A stretch of 64,000 bases of DNA from Lycium barbarum (Eukaryota > Streptophyta > Magnoliopsida > Solanales > Solanaceae). Below are positions 11,804 to 22,787 of the stretch, piece after piece. The translations under genes and the position numbers were made by a program. The stretch is taken from assembly GCF_019175385.1 (NCBI RefSeq), contig NC_083348.1:46026950-46090949 (forward strand). The letters run 5' to 3'. Under the pieces are notes generated by a model, which saw only the letters and a program-made list of their open reading frames with translations, did no database searches and had not been told where the DNA came from. How positions within the stretch are numbered: the stretch's first letter is position 1; every line of letters begins with the position of its first letter.

Positions 11804-12207
11804 CTTTATCACACCCTAATCTACCTAGGGTGTGATGGGCACCCGACCCTTATTTAGAGTCGAGCGAACCCTCTTACTTTTAATACATACATATTCCTTT
11901 GGGCTTTTTAAATCAAATAAAGATGAAATGCATGGTAAAATTTTCAGAAATATTCTTTTTCGTTACTTTCAAATCAAACTAAATCTGAGATCATATAGAA
12001 CTTATATCATAACACAAATGACACATCGGCTGATGGAGCCGCTTACTGAACTGACAACCAATACCCACAACTCTGTCTGCAAAGTCTCTAACTTCGAACA
12101 AAACATCATAGCACATATACTCTGACTCGGCAGCACTCCAGGAACAAGTGGAGTCTACCAACTCCGCCGGAACACCTTCTATACTAGCTTCAACTCATCT
12201 GGGTGTA

Positions 12208-12266
12208 CCTGCGCGGCATGAAACGCAGCCCCCGAAGAAGAGGAGGTCAGTACGGAATATGTACTG
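12208..12266 (-). other. Three-hairpin LTR module
   Basis: Counterpart of 5869-5927, with stems CAGTAC/GTACTG, CCTCC/GGGGG and CTGCG/CGCAG. Confidence 0.75.
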
Positions 12267-12559
12267 AGTATGTAAGGCATAAAATACATAAAATCGAACC
12301 ACAATCGAAACAGACAGTACAAACAATAAGTACGTTATCCAGAATACCAAAACACTTATTTTTCAAACACAAATCGTGTATGCCGATGTCATATGTCAGA
12401 AAAGGTGCAGATCCCAAATACCAGAATGTTTGGCTTCCAGACACAGATCATATATGCCGAAGTCCGATGTCAGAAGGAGTACAGAAGGCACAGAATTGCC
12501 AGAAGGCTTACTTTCCAAACACAGATCATGCATGTCAGAATCATATATCGTGTATATGT

Positions 12560-13040
12560 ATGACAGATCCCCGCCCCTTAGTGAGGGACGCGGTGAACAG
12601 AACTATCATATGACAGATCATGTATCATATATGCGTGTAACAGAACCCGACCCTCTAGGGGATGCGGTGGACAGAGTCATCATATGCCAAAATCATGTAT
12701 CATATGTGCATGTAACGTGTCCCGGCCCTCCAATGAGGGACTCGGTGGATAGAATCATGCATGCAACATTATGTATCATATATACGTATAACGTGTCCCG
12801 ACCCTCTAGTGCGGGTCTCGGTGAATAGAACTATCATATGCCATCCTGGCCGCCATCCCCGTATCATCACATCATCATATACATATTCATATAACGTGTC
12901 CCGGCCCGCCTATGAGGGACTCGGTGAACAATGCAGTGGAGTGTGCACGAGAACATGTCCTGGCCCGGGACTCAGTGAAAAATGCAGAGGAATGCGCACG
13001 ATAACGTGTCCTGGCCCGGGACTAAGTGAAAGATACATTG
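12560..13040 (-). repeat. CCGAGTCCC-type mini-repeat array in element C LTR
   Basis: Counterpart of 6222-6690 with the same number and spacing of copies. Confidence 0.8.
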
Positions 13041-15221
13041 AGGCGTGCACGAGTAGAGTCGTGAGAAACCATATGCATACAAATCAAGACTCGATGGATA
13101 TGTACACTTACTAACATCTGGAGGCTTAGAAACAAGTTTCGGGTCAATCCGACTTAGTATGCGAAAGTTATGAGCGTTTGAAGTACAAAACCTTCTACGA
13201 ACGATTCAGAAGCCATTTTTGGAAAATCAAAGCCATAATCATGTCAAGTACCTTTCGGATATCGTTTGGATCAAATCAAATGGAGCTTATGGGACCGTGT
13301 ATACATATCAAATTATATCAAAGACTCGATGGAATAATCGAACGAACTATCATTTGAGAATCAAGACATTTGTCATATCAAATATCTTTCGAATGCCACT
13401 CGGAAACATATCAAACATCATAAGCACATCAAGAGCCATAGGGATCATAGTCATCTATCAAACCGATCCGAGACCATATACCGAAGTTAGGGAAACTGAT
13501 ACTTACGGAATTCTTTTAGGAACAGAAACTCTTTGAACGTTTCAGAAGCTTTCTTTGGAAAATCAAAATAATAGTCATATCAGGAGCTTTTTGAATATCA
13601 TTATGGATCAAATCAGGTAGGTCTTTTGGAACCATACATACGTATTAAAACATAGCAGGCTGTTTTCAAAAGTCGAGCACATCAATTCTTACAGAACTCT
13701 TTTAAGAACATATCAAAAGTGCATACGAACCATAAACCAGCTCGGAATCAAAGAATAGAGTAACCCCAATGTGCATATCAATATCATGCCTTACTTGGCT
13801 CTAGGACATGCCAAAGAAAGAAAGGGTAAGCCTTACATACCTGTCCCACGCCCTATTAGTTATGCTTAATTGTCCGAACTTGCTATTGCTAATCTACATT
13901 CAAGAAGATTTACACAATCGTTAGATTTGTCGTCATATACTTGTCTTAATCCTTCAAATGAATTCATTTATAATCTGCCGAAATTCCGGCAGCATTTCCC
14001 CTGGTAATACACCATCCCCGAGAATCTAGCTCGGCCAATTTAACAACAACAAACCCGAGAATGCAACTCGGCCAAATTATCAACAACAATGCCAACAATC
14101 ATACTATCAACTTCAATAATCAATTCAAAACGCATTACAACGCTAGTAACTCTTTTCTACATAAGTCGACAACTTTCCATTTATATTCAATTCAACTACA
14201 TACATTCAAACCAACATCGATACTCACAAGTTCAAGTACTTATTCAAGATCATTCAAACGAGATTCAATAACACTTCAAGCAATCCGCACAATATTCTAA
14301 ACAACCCAACCAATATACCATGCCAACCGAAACCTTCCAAACTCCAATAGGACAACAACAACACATTTCTTTCTTCCAAATTCATCAACCACACCAACAA
14401 TTCACACGTTAACAACATCATTCTCATAAATTCAAGAACCTATATTAGAATCACATTAGTTTCCACAACAAGCCACAAACAACTATAACCTAAACTTGAA
14501 TCATTAAACTTTTATTTGCATCATAGAATCCACAACACAACATCCCAAACATACTAAATAAAATTAGTTCTTCACACCTTCACAACACAACATGTACACG
14601 GCCACAACACAACCCACACGGCTCAACACCAACATGCACGGTTTCATGAATTTCATCCATTTCCACATACTACAACACTCAACAACATGCATAGACCATT
14701 CATAACATATGAAAGAGAGTTAAACCTTACCTTTTCCTCTTACCTCTTCAACTTGGCTAGAGTTGCTCCTTGTAAAAATGGATGGTTTTCTTGCTCCAAC
14801 AACTATACCACGTTAAAGAGGACCTTTAAATTAGTTGGAATACTAGAAGAAAATATTTTTTTCGGATCAAAATTGAAGACTTCAATTTCCTTGGTCATGG
14901 CCGAATAGGCCTCCTTCTCTTTTCTTTTTCTTTTTTTTTCTTCTTCTCCATCCTTCTTGAATTTTCTAAGTAATGACAAATATGACTAATAAGTCATATT
15001 ATATACACACATATAAATCATTTATTTGGGCCAAGGCCCATCCCCGAGTGCACGGCCACATGGCCCCTTATTTCCAAGCCCATTGTTTTTTGTAGTTAGT
15101 CTTGTAATTCATGAAAAATAATTTTCCAAATTCCGAATTTGCCCTTAGCCTTTCTTAATATTTCTGCATTAATAATTTTCATAAACTACCTTTTTGTTAA
15201 ACAAGATAAAAAATATAGCCT

Positions 15222-15343
15222 TGCCCTTAGCTTCCCCCAATTATCTTGAATTATCCGAATGTACAAAATGCGGGATATAACAGTTATATCCCGCATTTTG
15301 TACATTCGGATAATTCAAGATAATCGCGGGAAGTTAAGGGCAA
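15222..15343. repeat. Near-perfect palindrome at a head-to-head LTR junction
   Basis: The outer ends of a minus-oriented and a plus-oriented LTR meet at ...GGGATATAAC-A-GTTATATCCC.... About 58 bp on either side of one central base are complementary with only about three mismatches. The plus LTR lacks the first T of the expected TG terminus. Confidence 0.9.
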
Positions 15344-17253
15344 GGTTATGTTTTGATTTTTGTTAGCACACAAGTTGCTTATGGAAATTTTGATGTGGAA
15401 ATATTAAGAAAGGCTAGGGGTAGAAGGGAAATTCGCAAGATGACTCATAGAAATATGGCGGAAGGATAAGGGCAAACTTGGAATTTGGAAAATAAATTTT
15501 CATGACTTACAAAACAAAAGAAAAAAAAGCGGGCTTGAAACAAAAAGGGGCCAAAGTGGCCGTCCAAATAGGTATGGGCCAAGGCCCATGTGGGAGCAAA
15601 TAAACAAGTCCAAAAGGGGAGTTATTAGTCATATTCATCTCTTATACTCAAGAAAGATCAAGAAACTTGGAGAAGAGAAGAGATAAGGGGCCATTCGGCC
15701 ATACTTGGTGGAATAAGAACCTTGGAGAACAAAATTTTTCAAAAATTATTTTCTACCAATTAGAAGGTCCCAAGCAAAGTGAAGTAATTATTGGAGCAAG
15801 AAAAACATCTATTCTTGCAAGGAGAAAGTTTAGCCAAGAAGGAAGATAAGTGGAAAAGGTAAGAATTAATCTTCTTTTATATGTTATGGATGATTATGTA
15901 TGTTGTAGTATGTAAAAGTGGATGAAATTCATGAAAATAGGGAACCTAGGTTGTGGCCGTGTATATGTGTGGTGTGTAGGAACAATGATTCAATTATTTT
16001 ATTTAGTGTTTTAGTTGTTGTTGTTGTGGATTCTATGTTGATAATGAAAGTTTAATGATTCTAGTTGAAGTTGTAAGTGTTGGAGAGTTGTTTTAGAAGC
16101 TAATGTGATTTTAATGTCACTTTTTTAGTTATGGAAGGTAATGTTGTTCATGTGTGAATTGTTAATATAATTCATGAATTTTAAAGGAAAAAATGTGTTG
16201 CTGTTGTTGTTATTGCATTTGGGAAGTTTCGGGTGGAATGGCATATTGGTTGGATTATTTTGAATATAGTACGTATTGGTTGAAGTATTATTGAATATTG
16301 TTTGAATGGTTTCGGATTAGTACTTGAATACGTGAGCAATTATGAATTGAACGTAAATGGAAAGTCGTCAAAGTTTGTAGAAAGAAGTTGCTAATGTTAG
16401 TATGCGTTTTGAATCGATTGTGGACATTGCTAGAGTAATTGTTGGTATTGTTGTTGATATTTTGGCCGAGTTAAATTCTCGGATTTGTTGTTGATGATAT
16501 AGCCGAGTTGGATTCTCAGGGATGGTAGTATTTACAGGGGAAATGCTGCCGAAATTTCTGTAATCAAGTAATGGTTTAGGATTGGACTCTTAAGTGTTAT
16601 GGCTAATGTTTGGCATCTATGAATGTTGTTGTAGATCTTGCGAAGCGAAAGACTTAAGTTCGGATTAGCATAGAAAGCGGGCAAGGTATGTAAGGCTTAC
16701 CCTTTCTTTCTTTTGGCATGATCTTTATGAAACGAACAAATGACGTATATGTATGATTTCAAAGAAACTCTTATTCTTAGAGCCACTAGGATGGCTACTA
16801 TCCTTGATTTCCATAAGCTGTTTCATATGGTTTTGATGCGGATCTATGATGTCCGAAGTTCTGTTTGATATGTTTCCGAATGGCATTCGAAAGATAATTG
16901 ATATGACTAAAGTTTTGATATTCAAATGCTAGCACGTTCGATTATTCCATTGAGTCTTTGATATATTTTGATATGTACATACGTTTCCAAAAGCTATATT
17001 TGATTTGATCCATAACGATATCCGAAAGGTACTTGATATGATTGTTTCCTTGATTTTCCAAAATTGGCTTCTGAAACGTTCGTAGAAGGTTCTGTACTTC
17101 AAACGCTCATAACCTTCTTATACTAAATCGGATTGACCCGAAACTTGTTCTCTGACCCTTCAGGTGTCGGTAAGTATACTTATCTATCGAGCCTTGATTT
17201 ATATGCATATAGTTTCTCACTACTCTGCTCGTGCACGCCTCAATATGTCTATT

Positions 17254-17680
17254 CACCGAGTCTCGGACCGGGTATGTTATCGTGTGCACTCCACTGTATT
17301 GTTCACCGAGTCCCTCATTAGAGGGTCAGGTACGGTATATGCATATGATGATATGATGTGATGAGATGATGATATGTTATGGTGGCCAGGAGGGCATATG
17401 ATGATTTGATTCACCGAGTCCCTCACTGATGGGCCGGGTATGGTATGTATATATGTATATGCATGATGATATGATGGCATACTGATATGATGATATGACT
17501 TCACTTACCGATTCTCTCACTAGGGGGCCGGGTACGGTATATATATGATATATGATGTTGACATGCATGACTTTGTTCACCGAGTCCCTTATTAGAGGGC
17601 TGGGTACGGTATATGTATACATGTATTCATGATGACATAATGACATGGTTTCATTCACCGAGTCCCATAATAGGCCGGGT
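17254..17680 (+). repeat. CCGAGTCCC-type mini-repeat array in family B LTR
   Basis: Six copies of ACCGAGTCCCTCATTAGAGG-like units followed by GCCGGGTACGGTAT, near 17254, 17303, 17410, 17500, 17576 and 17650. Spacers are rich in ATATGATG. Confidence 0.85.
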
Positions 17681-17815
17681 ACGGTATGCGATATGAAAAT
17701 GTTTGATTCTGTTCCGTACTACACAGGTACAGTGGTTTCCTTATTATGATACTTGACTCCCGGAATCTCTATTTCAGTTACGATCTTTCCAGTTGTATTT
17801 CATGCCTTACATACT

Positions 17816-17874
17816 CAGTACATATTCCGTACTGACCCCCCTCTTCTTCGGGGGCTGCGTTTCATGCCCGCAGG
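17816..17874 (+). other. Three-hairpin LTR module
   Basis: CAGTAC/GTACTG, then CCCCC/GGGGG around a TCTTCTT-type loop, then CTGCG/CGCAG around TTTCATGCC. About 510 bp before the LTR end. Confidence 0.78.
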
Positions 17875-18388
17875 TACAGACGTTCGTGTGAGTGACCCGA
17901 CAACTTAGGTTATCTGTTCTGCTGCCTTGGAGTGCTCCCTTGATCTGGAGCCCATATTTTGGTACAGACTCTTCCGTTATATATATGTATGTGTATATTC
18001 AGGGGTACGGCGGGGCTCTGTCCCGTCATATGATTCTGTTGTGTTTGTTAGAGGCCTGTAGACATATATGTGGGTCATGGGTCGTTATTGTTTGGTTATG
18101 TCTGTTATTTGCGTCTAAGCGGTCCTATTTGCTATGACAGCCTTAACGGCTTGTACGTATATATACTTATGTATATGCTTTGGACGATATGTTCTACGAC
18201 AGCTTTGGTGGCTCATATATGATGTGTTTGATATATGCGACCGCTTAAGACAACATCTGCCTTTAATATCTGTAATAATTAATGTATGTTGGATATGGAT
18301 AAGTCATTGATATGCTGATTTGGTAAGTAAGCGTGTATAGGTGTCCATCTCGGGCACTAGTCACGGCCCACGGGGTTGGGTTGTGACA

Positions 18389-20260
18389 CATATCATCATG
18401 CATATACATATATACATACCGTACCCGGCCCTCTAGTGAGGGACTCGGTGAATCAAATCATCATATGCCCTCCTGGCCACCATAACACATCATCATCTCA
18501 TCATGTCATCATATACATATACCGTACCCGGCCCTCTAATGAGGGACTCGGTGAACAATGCAGTAGAGTGCGCACGATAACATACCCGGCCCGGGACTCG
18601 GTGAAAGACATATTTAGGCGTGCGCGAGCAGAGTAGTGAGAAACTATATGCATATAAATCAAGACTCGATAGATAGGTGCGCAAATCGACACTTGAGGAT
18701 CATAAACACGTTTCGGGTCAATCCGAGTTAGTATGAAAAAGTTATGGACATTTTGGTACAGAACCTTCTACGAACGTTTCAGAAGCCATTTTTGGAAAAT
18801 CAAAGAAACAATCATGTTAGGCACCTTCCGAATATCGTTATGGATCAAATCAAATAGAGCTTTTGGAACCATATGTACGTATCAAAATATATCAAAGACT
18901 CCATGGAATAATCAAACGTACTATCATTTGAAAATCAAGACATTAGTCATATCAATTATCTCTCGAATGCCATTCGGAAACATATCAAATAGAACTTCAG
19001 ACATCAGAGATACGCATCAAAACCATATGAAATAACTTACGGAAATCAAGAACGTTAGCCATCCTAGTGGCTCTACGAATAGGAGTTTCTTTGGAATCAT
19101 ATACATATCGTCTGTTCGTTTCACAAGGATCATGCCAAAAGAAAGAAGGGTAAGCCTTACATACCTGTCCCACGTCCTATTAGCTACGCTTATTCGTCCA
19201 AGCTTACTAGCCTACATTCAAAATAATTTACACAATCATTAGATTCGTCGTCATACGCTTGCTTTAGTTTCTCAAATAAATTCGCTTATAATCAACCGAA
19301 ATTTCGACAGCATTTCCCCTGTAAATACACTATCCCCGAGAATCTAACTCGGCCAATTTATCAACAACAATCCGAGAATTCAAGTCGGCCAAATTATCAA
19401 CAATAATACCAACAATCATATCTCCAACTTCAACAATCAATCCAAAATACGTTCTAACATTAACAACCCTTGTCACATAATTCAACGACTTTTCATTTTT
19501 ATTCAATTCAATCACATATAGTCAAGCTAACACCAATAATCTCACATTCAAGTGTTAATCCGAAATCCTTCTTACATGATTCAAGAACACCTTAAACAAT
19601 TCACACAATATTCAAAATAATCTAACCAATATGCCACTTCACCCAAAACCTTCCAAATTCAACAAGAACACTAACAACACATTTCCTTTCTTCCAAATTC
19701 ATAAACTAGACCAACAATCTACACCTTAGCAATATCATTCATACAAATGTAAGAAACCATACTAGTATCACATTAACTTCTTCAACAATCCCACAACAAT
19801 TACAACTTCATTTCAAGCCATCAAATCTTCATTTTTATCATGGAATTCACAACAACAACAATCAAATTACTAAATAAAATCAATTCATCTTTTCTACACA
19901 ATACAATCCCATTCGGCCACCACCAATATACACATATTTCATGAATTTCATCTGTTTCTACGTGCTACAATACTCACAAATCATCCATAACACAAGTAAA
20001 AGAAGATTAAACACATACCTTTCTCCACACATCTCTTCACTCGGCTAGGGGTGTATATTTGCACAAATGAATGGTTTTATTACTCCAACAACCACTCCAT
20101 GTTAAAGAGGACGTTCCATTTGGTTGGAATACTAGATGAAAACAATTTTTCTTGATCAATTTCCATGGGCTCAATTTTGGGAGCCATGACTGAATACCCT
20201 TCTCTTTCTTTCTTTTTGTTTTTCTCCAAGGTTCTAGAGTTAGAAAAGATGACAAATAAG

Positions 20261-20307
<47 letters not shown>

Positions 20308-20594
20308 ATTCATCCATGTGGACCAAAGCTCACCCCACTTGGACGGCCACAATGGTCCCTTCAAGAACTTTCTTGAGTTTCTTGTGAAATTCCTATTTTG
20401 CCCCTAGTCTTCCACAATATTACCATGAACCTTCTTGTGAATTTCCCTTTTTACCCCTAGCCATTCTTAATATTTCCACATCAATAATATTCATAAACAA
20501 CTTGTGTATTAAACAAGATCAAAATATAGCCTTGCCCTTAACTTATCGCGATTACCTTGAAATGTCCGAATGTACAAACATACGGGATATAACA
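18389..20594 (-). mobile_element. LTR B', minus orientation, truncated at its 3' end
   Basis: The minus strand starts TGTTATATCCCGTATG at 20594. The sequence is a diverged reverse complement of 15283-17472, for example TATGCCCTCCTGGCCACC near 18464 against the plus LTR near 17380. The last ~900 bp expected of the LTR are absent. With the plus LTR it forms an inverted repeat with arms of about 2.2 kb and a spacer of 17473-18388. Confidence 0.78.
20263..20303. repeat. TA microsatellite
   Basis: Perfect TA run of about 40 bp inside LTR B'. The duplicate at 36579-36588 is much shorter. Confidence 0.85.
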
Positions 20595-20732
20595 CGACGT
20601 ACCCTTAACACAATTCATATATATATGTATAGACTCAGACTCGGCAATGCTCCAGGAAAAACTGGAGCCACCTCTCAAGACCAACACCTGAAGACGACCT
20701 ACGATGAAAGATCCTCGTCTCATCTATCTACA

Positions 20733-20789
20733 CCTGCGGGCATGAACGCACCGTCCACAAGAAGGGACGTCAATACGAGCAATGTACTG
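20733..20789 (-). other. Three-hairpin LTR module, family D version
   Basis: The middle stem is GTCC/GGAC instead of CCCCC/GGGGG, so the pairing is kept although the bases differ. The third stem is weakened here (GTGCG with CGCAG). Confidence 0.65.
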
Positions 20790-20939
20790 AGTATGTAAGG
20801 CATAAATAACAACATAATGAAAGTATGAAGATAACGTAATATAAAGAGATCAGCTTGTGTCTCTGGATGCCTTTTTAAGGCGAATGTCGTGCATGCTTAG
20901 CTTTTAAAAAAAGAACGTTTCCGTATATAGCCATATATA

Positions 20940-21320
20940 ATATCTTGTCCAGCCGTTAAGGTGCAGCAATATATATACATATATATAGCATCTTACCCGG
21001 CCATTAAGGCACGATAATATATATATAGCATCTTGCCCGGCCATTAAGGCACGGTAATAGATATAGCATCTTGCCCGGCCATTAAGGCACAGTAATAGAT
21101 ATAGCATCTTGTCCGGCCATTAAGGCACGATATTATCTTGCCCGGCCATATCGGCACGGTGTTAACTTTCCCGGCCATGTAGGCGCGGTAGTATCTTGCC
21201 CGGCCATGTAGGCGCGGTATTATCTTGCCCGGCCATGTAGGCTCGGTGTTATCTTACCCGGCCTTGTAGGCTCGGTATTATCTTACCCAGCCATGTAGGC
21301 GCGGTGTTATCTTATCCAAC
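20940..21320 (-). repeat. Tandem array of about 29-45 bp units in family D LTR
   Basis: About twelve units of ATCTTGCCCGGCCAT followed by TAAGGCACGGTA or GTAGGCGCGGTA. The proximal units carry AT-rich spacers (about 45 bp), the distal ones are compact (about 30 bp). The core GCC-TTAAT-GGC is a small palindrome. Confidence 0.88.
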
Positions 21321-22332
21321 TGATCAGTGGGATGCAATGCATACATACATACATACACACACATAAAAATACATAAGTCAAATCAACATCATCATTAGCA
21401 TTACCATTATCACTATATCATTTCTAGAAGAGTCAACCATCGTAAGATGAAACCGATAGTGTCATGGAAGTCTCGAGAATCATGAACTTAGATAGAGTTG
21501 AAAATAGAATCATTAACTTCGCTATATCTCACCTTGAAGGAACGAGTAACATGAGGTGAGACCATCAACAATAAGTAAGATCAAGAGCTTCATGAAATGA
21601 TTTAATAATCTCATAATGCCCTCAAATCATAGCTTCGGAATTTCTAGAATTAAAATCATCATCATCATGTCCATCATAGAAAATATCTCATCCTTAGCAT
21701 CATAAAAAGCTTCTAAGAATCATGAGCTTCTAACTTTTAGAAGTAAGAAGGTTATGAAAAATATGTATGGAATAATAACATAGGAATCATGCCTTTGAAA
21801 GAAAGGGACGAGCCTTAACATACCTGTTCAGCCTCTAATTATCTACACTTATTCGTCCGAGCTCGCAAGTCTACATTTAAGAGGATTCAGACAATCGTTA
21901 GACTCATCGTAGTATATTTGTGCTAAGCTCTCAAGTCAAACTATTTTATATCTTGCTGAAAATCGGGTGGCATCTCCCCTGTTTATATGCCTAGCCCGGA
22001 ATCTAAATTCAGCACCCAACACAACAACAACAATACCAACGTCAATAACATCATTTCCAACACCAATATGTACTATAAAACAGCCCACACGCTGTTTTCC
22101 AACTTCTAGAACTAACCAACTTACTATACAATTATTTAACGACTTTATCTCTGTAAATAAGCCTTAAATAATACCAAAAGAGAAAGATTTGTACCTTCTT
22201 TCTTTTTAAGACAGCAATATCCTCAATATCCACGCTAAAATCCACCGCAAAACAATACTAGAATCACAACCATGCGTTACCCGGACATAAACCACTACTC
22301 CGCGACTTAAAAATTGCTCACTTTTTGTTTCC

Positions 22333-22354
22333 CTCTCTCTCTCTCTCTCTCTCT
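22333..22354. repeat. CT microsatellite
   Basis: A CT run just downstream, in the LTR sense, of the D promoter region. The other D copy has only a short CTCTCTCT at the same place (38626-38633). Confidence 0.85.
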
Positions 22355-22409
22355 CTTCAATTTATGTAGTTTTCTAGGAAAATCTGATGAAAAAAGGGGG
22401 TTATTATCC

Positions 22410-22489
22410 TTTATATAGGGGTCAAATTCGGGTCGGGTCCACTGTAGCATTTGACTGTAGCAGGTCGGTTACTGTAGAAGTACTGTAGC
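22410..22489 (-). promoter_or_regulatory. Candidate family D LTR promoter: TATA box and four CTACAGT boxes
   Basis: On the minus strand four copies of CTACAGT (plus-strand ACTGTAG at 22441, 22454, 22471 and 22482) precede TATATAAAG (22410-22418) by about 25-70 bp. A TATA box at this spacing from direct repeats fits a pol II LTR promoter. Transcription start not determined. Confidence 0.6.
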
Positions 22490-22787
22490 ACGCGTTTCTT
22501 CTCTGTCAGCTGAACTTGTAACGTCCATAATTCTCTACTCCGATATCCTATTGACGAGCAGTTTGTTGCGTTGGAAACTAGAGTCGACAAACATCATTTT
22601 AGGCTTTTGTTTCACTTCCAAACACTTCATATGCTAAGAGATATTTTTCCGTCAAGTTGGACCAAAATTTTCACACAAAACATTACCCATCTTTTCTCCA
22701 AAGTCGTACTACTCCACTTCTTCCACTCATTTCCTTATGAAACCTTCCAGTATATCTTATATACATCCTTCACTCATTAAATACATC

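Larger units (their letters stand above)
8935..11806 (-). mobile_element. Internal region of non-autonomous gypsy-type element C, right copy
   Basis: About 2.87 kb, nearly identical to 2562-5467, with small indels in the homopolymers and the TA run and a short deletion near 9172 (TTTGAGTCTTATCATTTTC is missing). It lacks recognisable gag or pol. Together with the LTRs 5468-8934 and 11807-15282 it forms one structurally complete non-autonomous element on the minus strand. Confidence 0.82.
11807..15282 (-). mobile_element. Element C, right LTR (5' LTR)
   Basis: A complete LTR of about 3.48 kb, minus orientation, starting TGTTATATCCCGC at 15282. It aligns along its whole length with 5468-8934 with only scattered differences. 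It contains a mini-repeat array at about 12560-13040 and the three-hairpin module at 12208-12266. Its outer end abuts a plus-oriented LTR head-to-head with no spacer, so no target duplication can be read. Confidence 0.88.
15283..18388 (+). mobile_element. Family B LTR, plus orientation, complete (candidate solo LTR)
   Basis: About 3.1 kb from GTTATATCCCGC to GGGTTGTGACA. It carries the LTR modules in order: CTGCCGAAATTTC block (about 16535-16560), AGGTATGTAAGGC block (about 16684-16697), mini-repeat array (17254-17680) and three-hairpin module (17816-17874). There is no internal region on either side, so it is a solo LTR or a rearranged fragment. The flanking five bases (TAACA and CATAT) do not match, so there is no target duplication to prove a solo LTR. 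No supported coding sequence. Confidence 0.8.
20595..22787 (-). mobile_element. Family D LTR, copy 1, truncated at both ends
   Basis: It starts at CGACGTACCCTTAACAC, which is internal to the complete-ended D LTR of element F (about 35867), so roughly 270 bp of the LTR 3' end are missing. At the other side it stops near 22787, about 110 bp short of the LTR terminus seen at 39170, where it is fused to the LTR of element A. It contains a hairpin module (20733-20789), the GGCCGGGCAAGAT tandem array and a promoter-like region. No coding sequence supported. Confidence 0.8.

Noticed and set aside
15283..18388. Target site duplication for LTR B.
   Set aside because: TAACA before and CATAT after do not match, so a clean solo-LTR insertion cannot be claimed.
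20940..21320. CRISPR array suggested by regularly spaced repeats.
   Set aside because: Units are contiguous tandem repeats with related, not unique, spacers inside a eukaryotic LTR, without cas genes.
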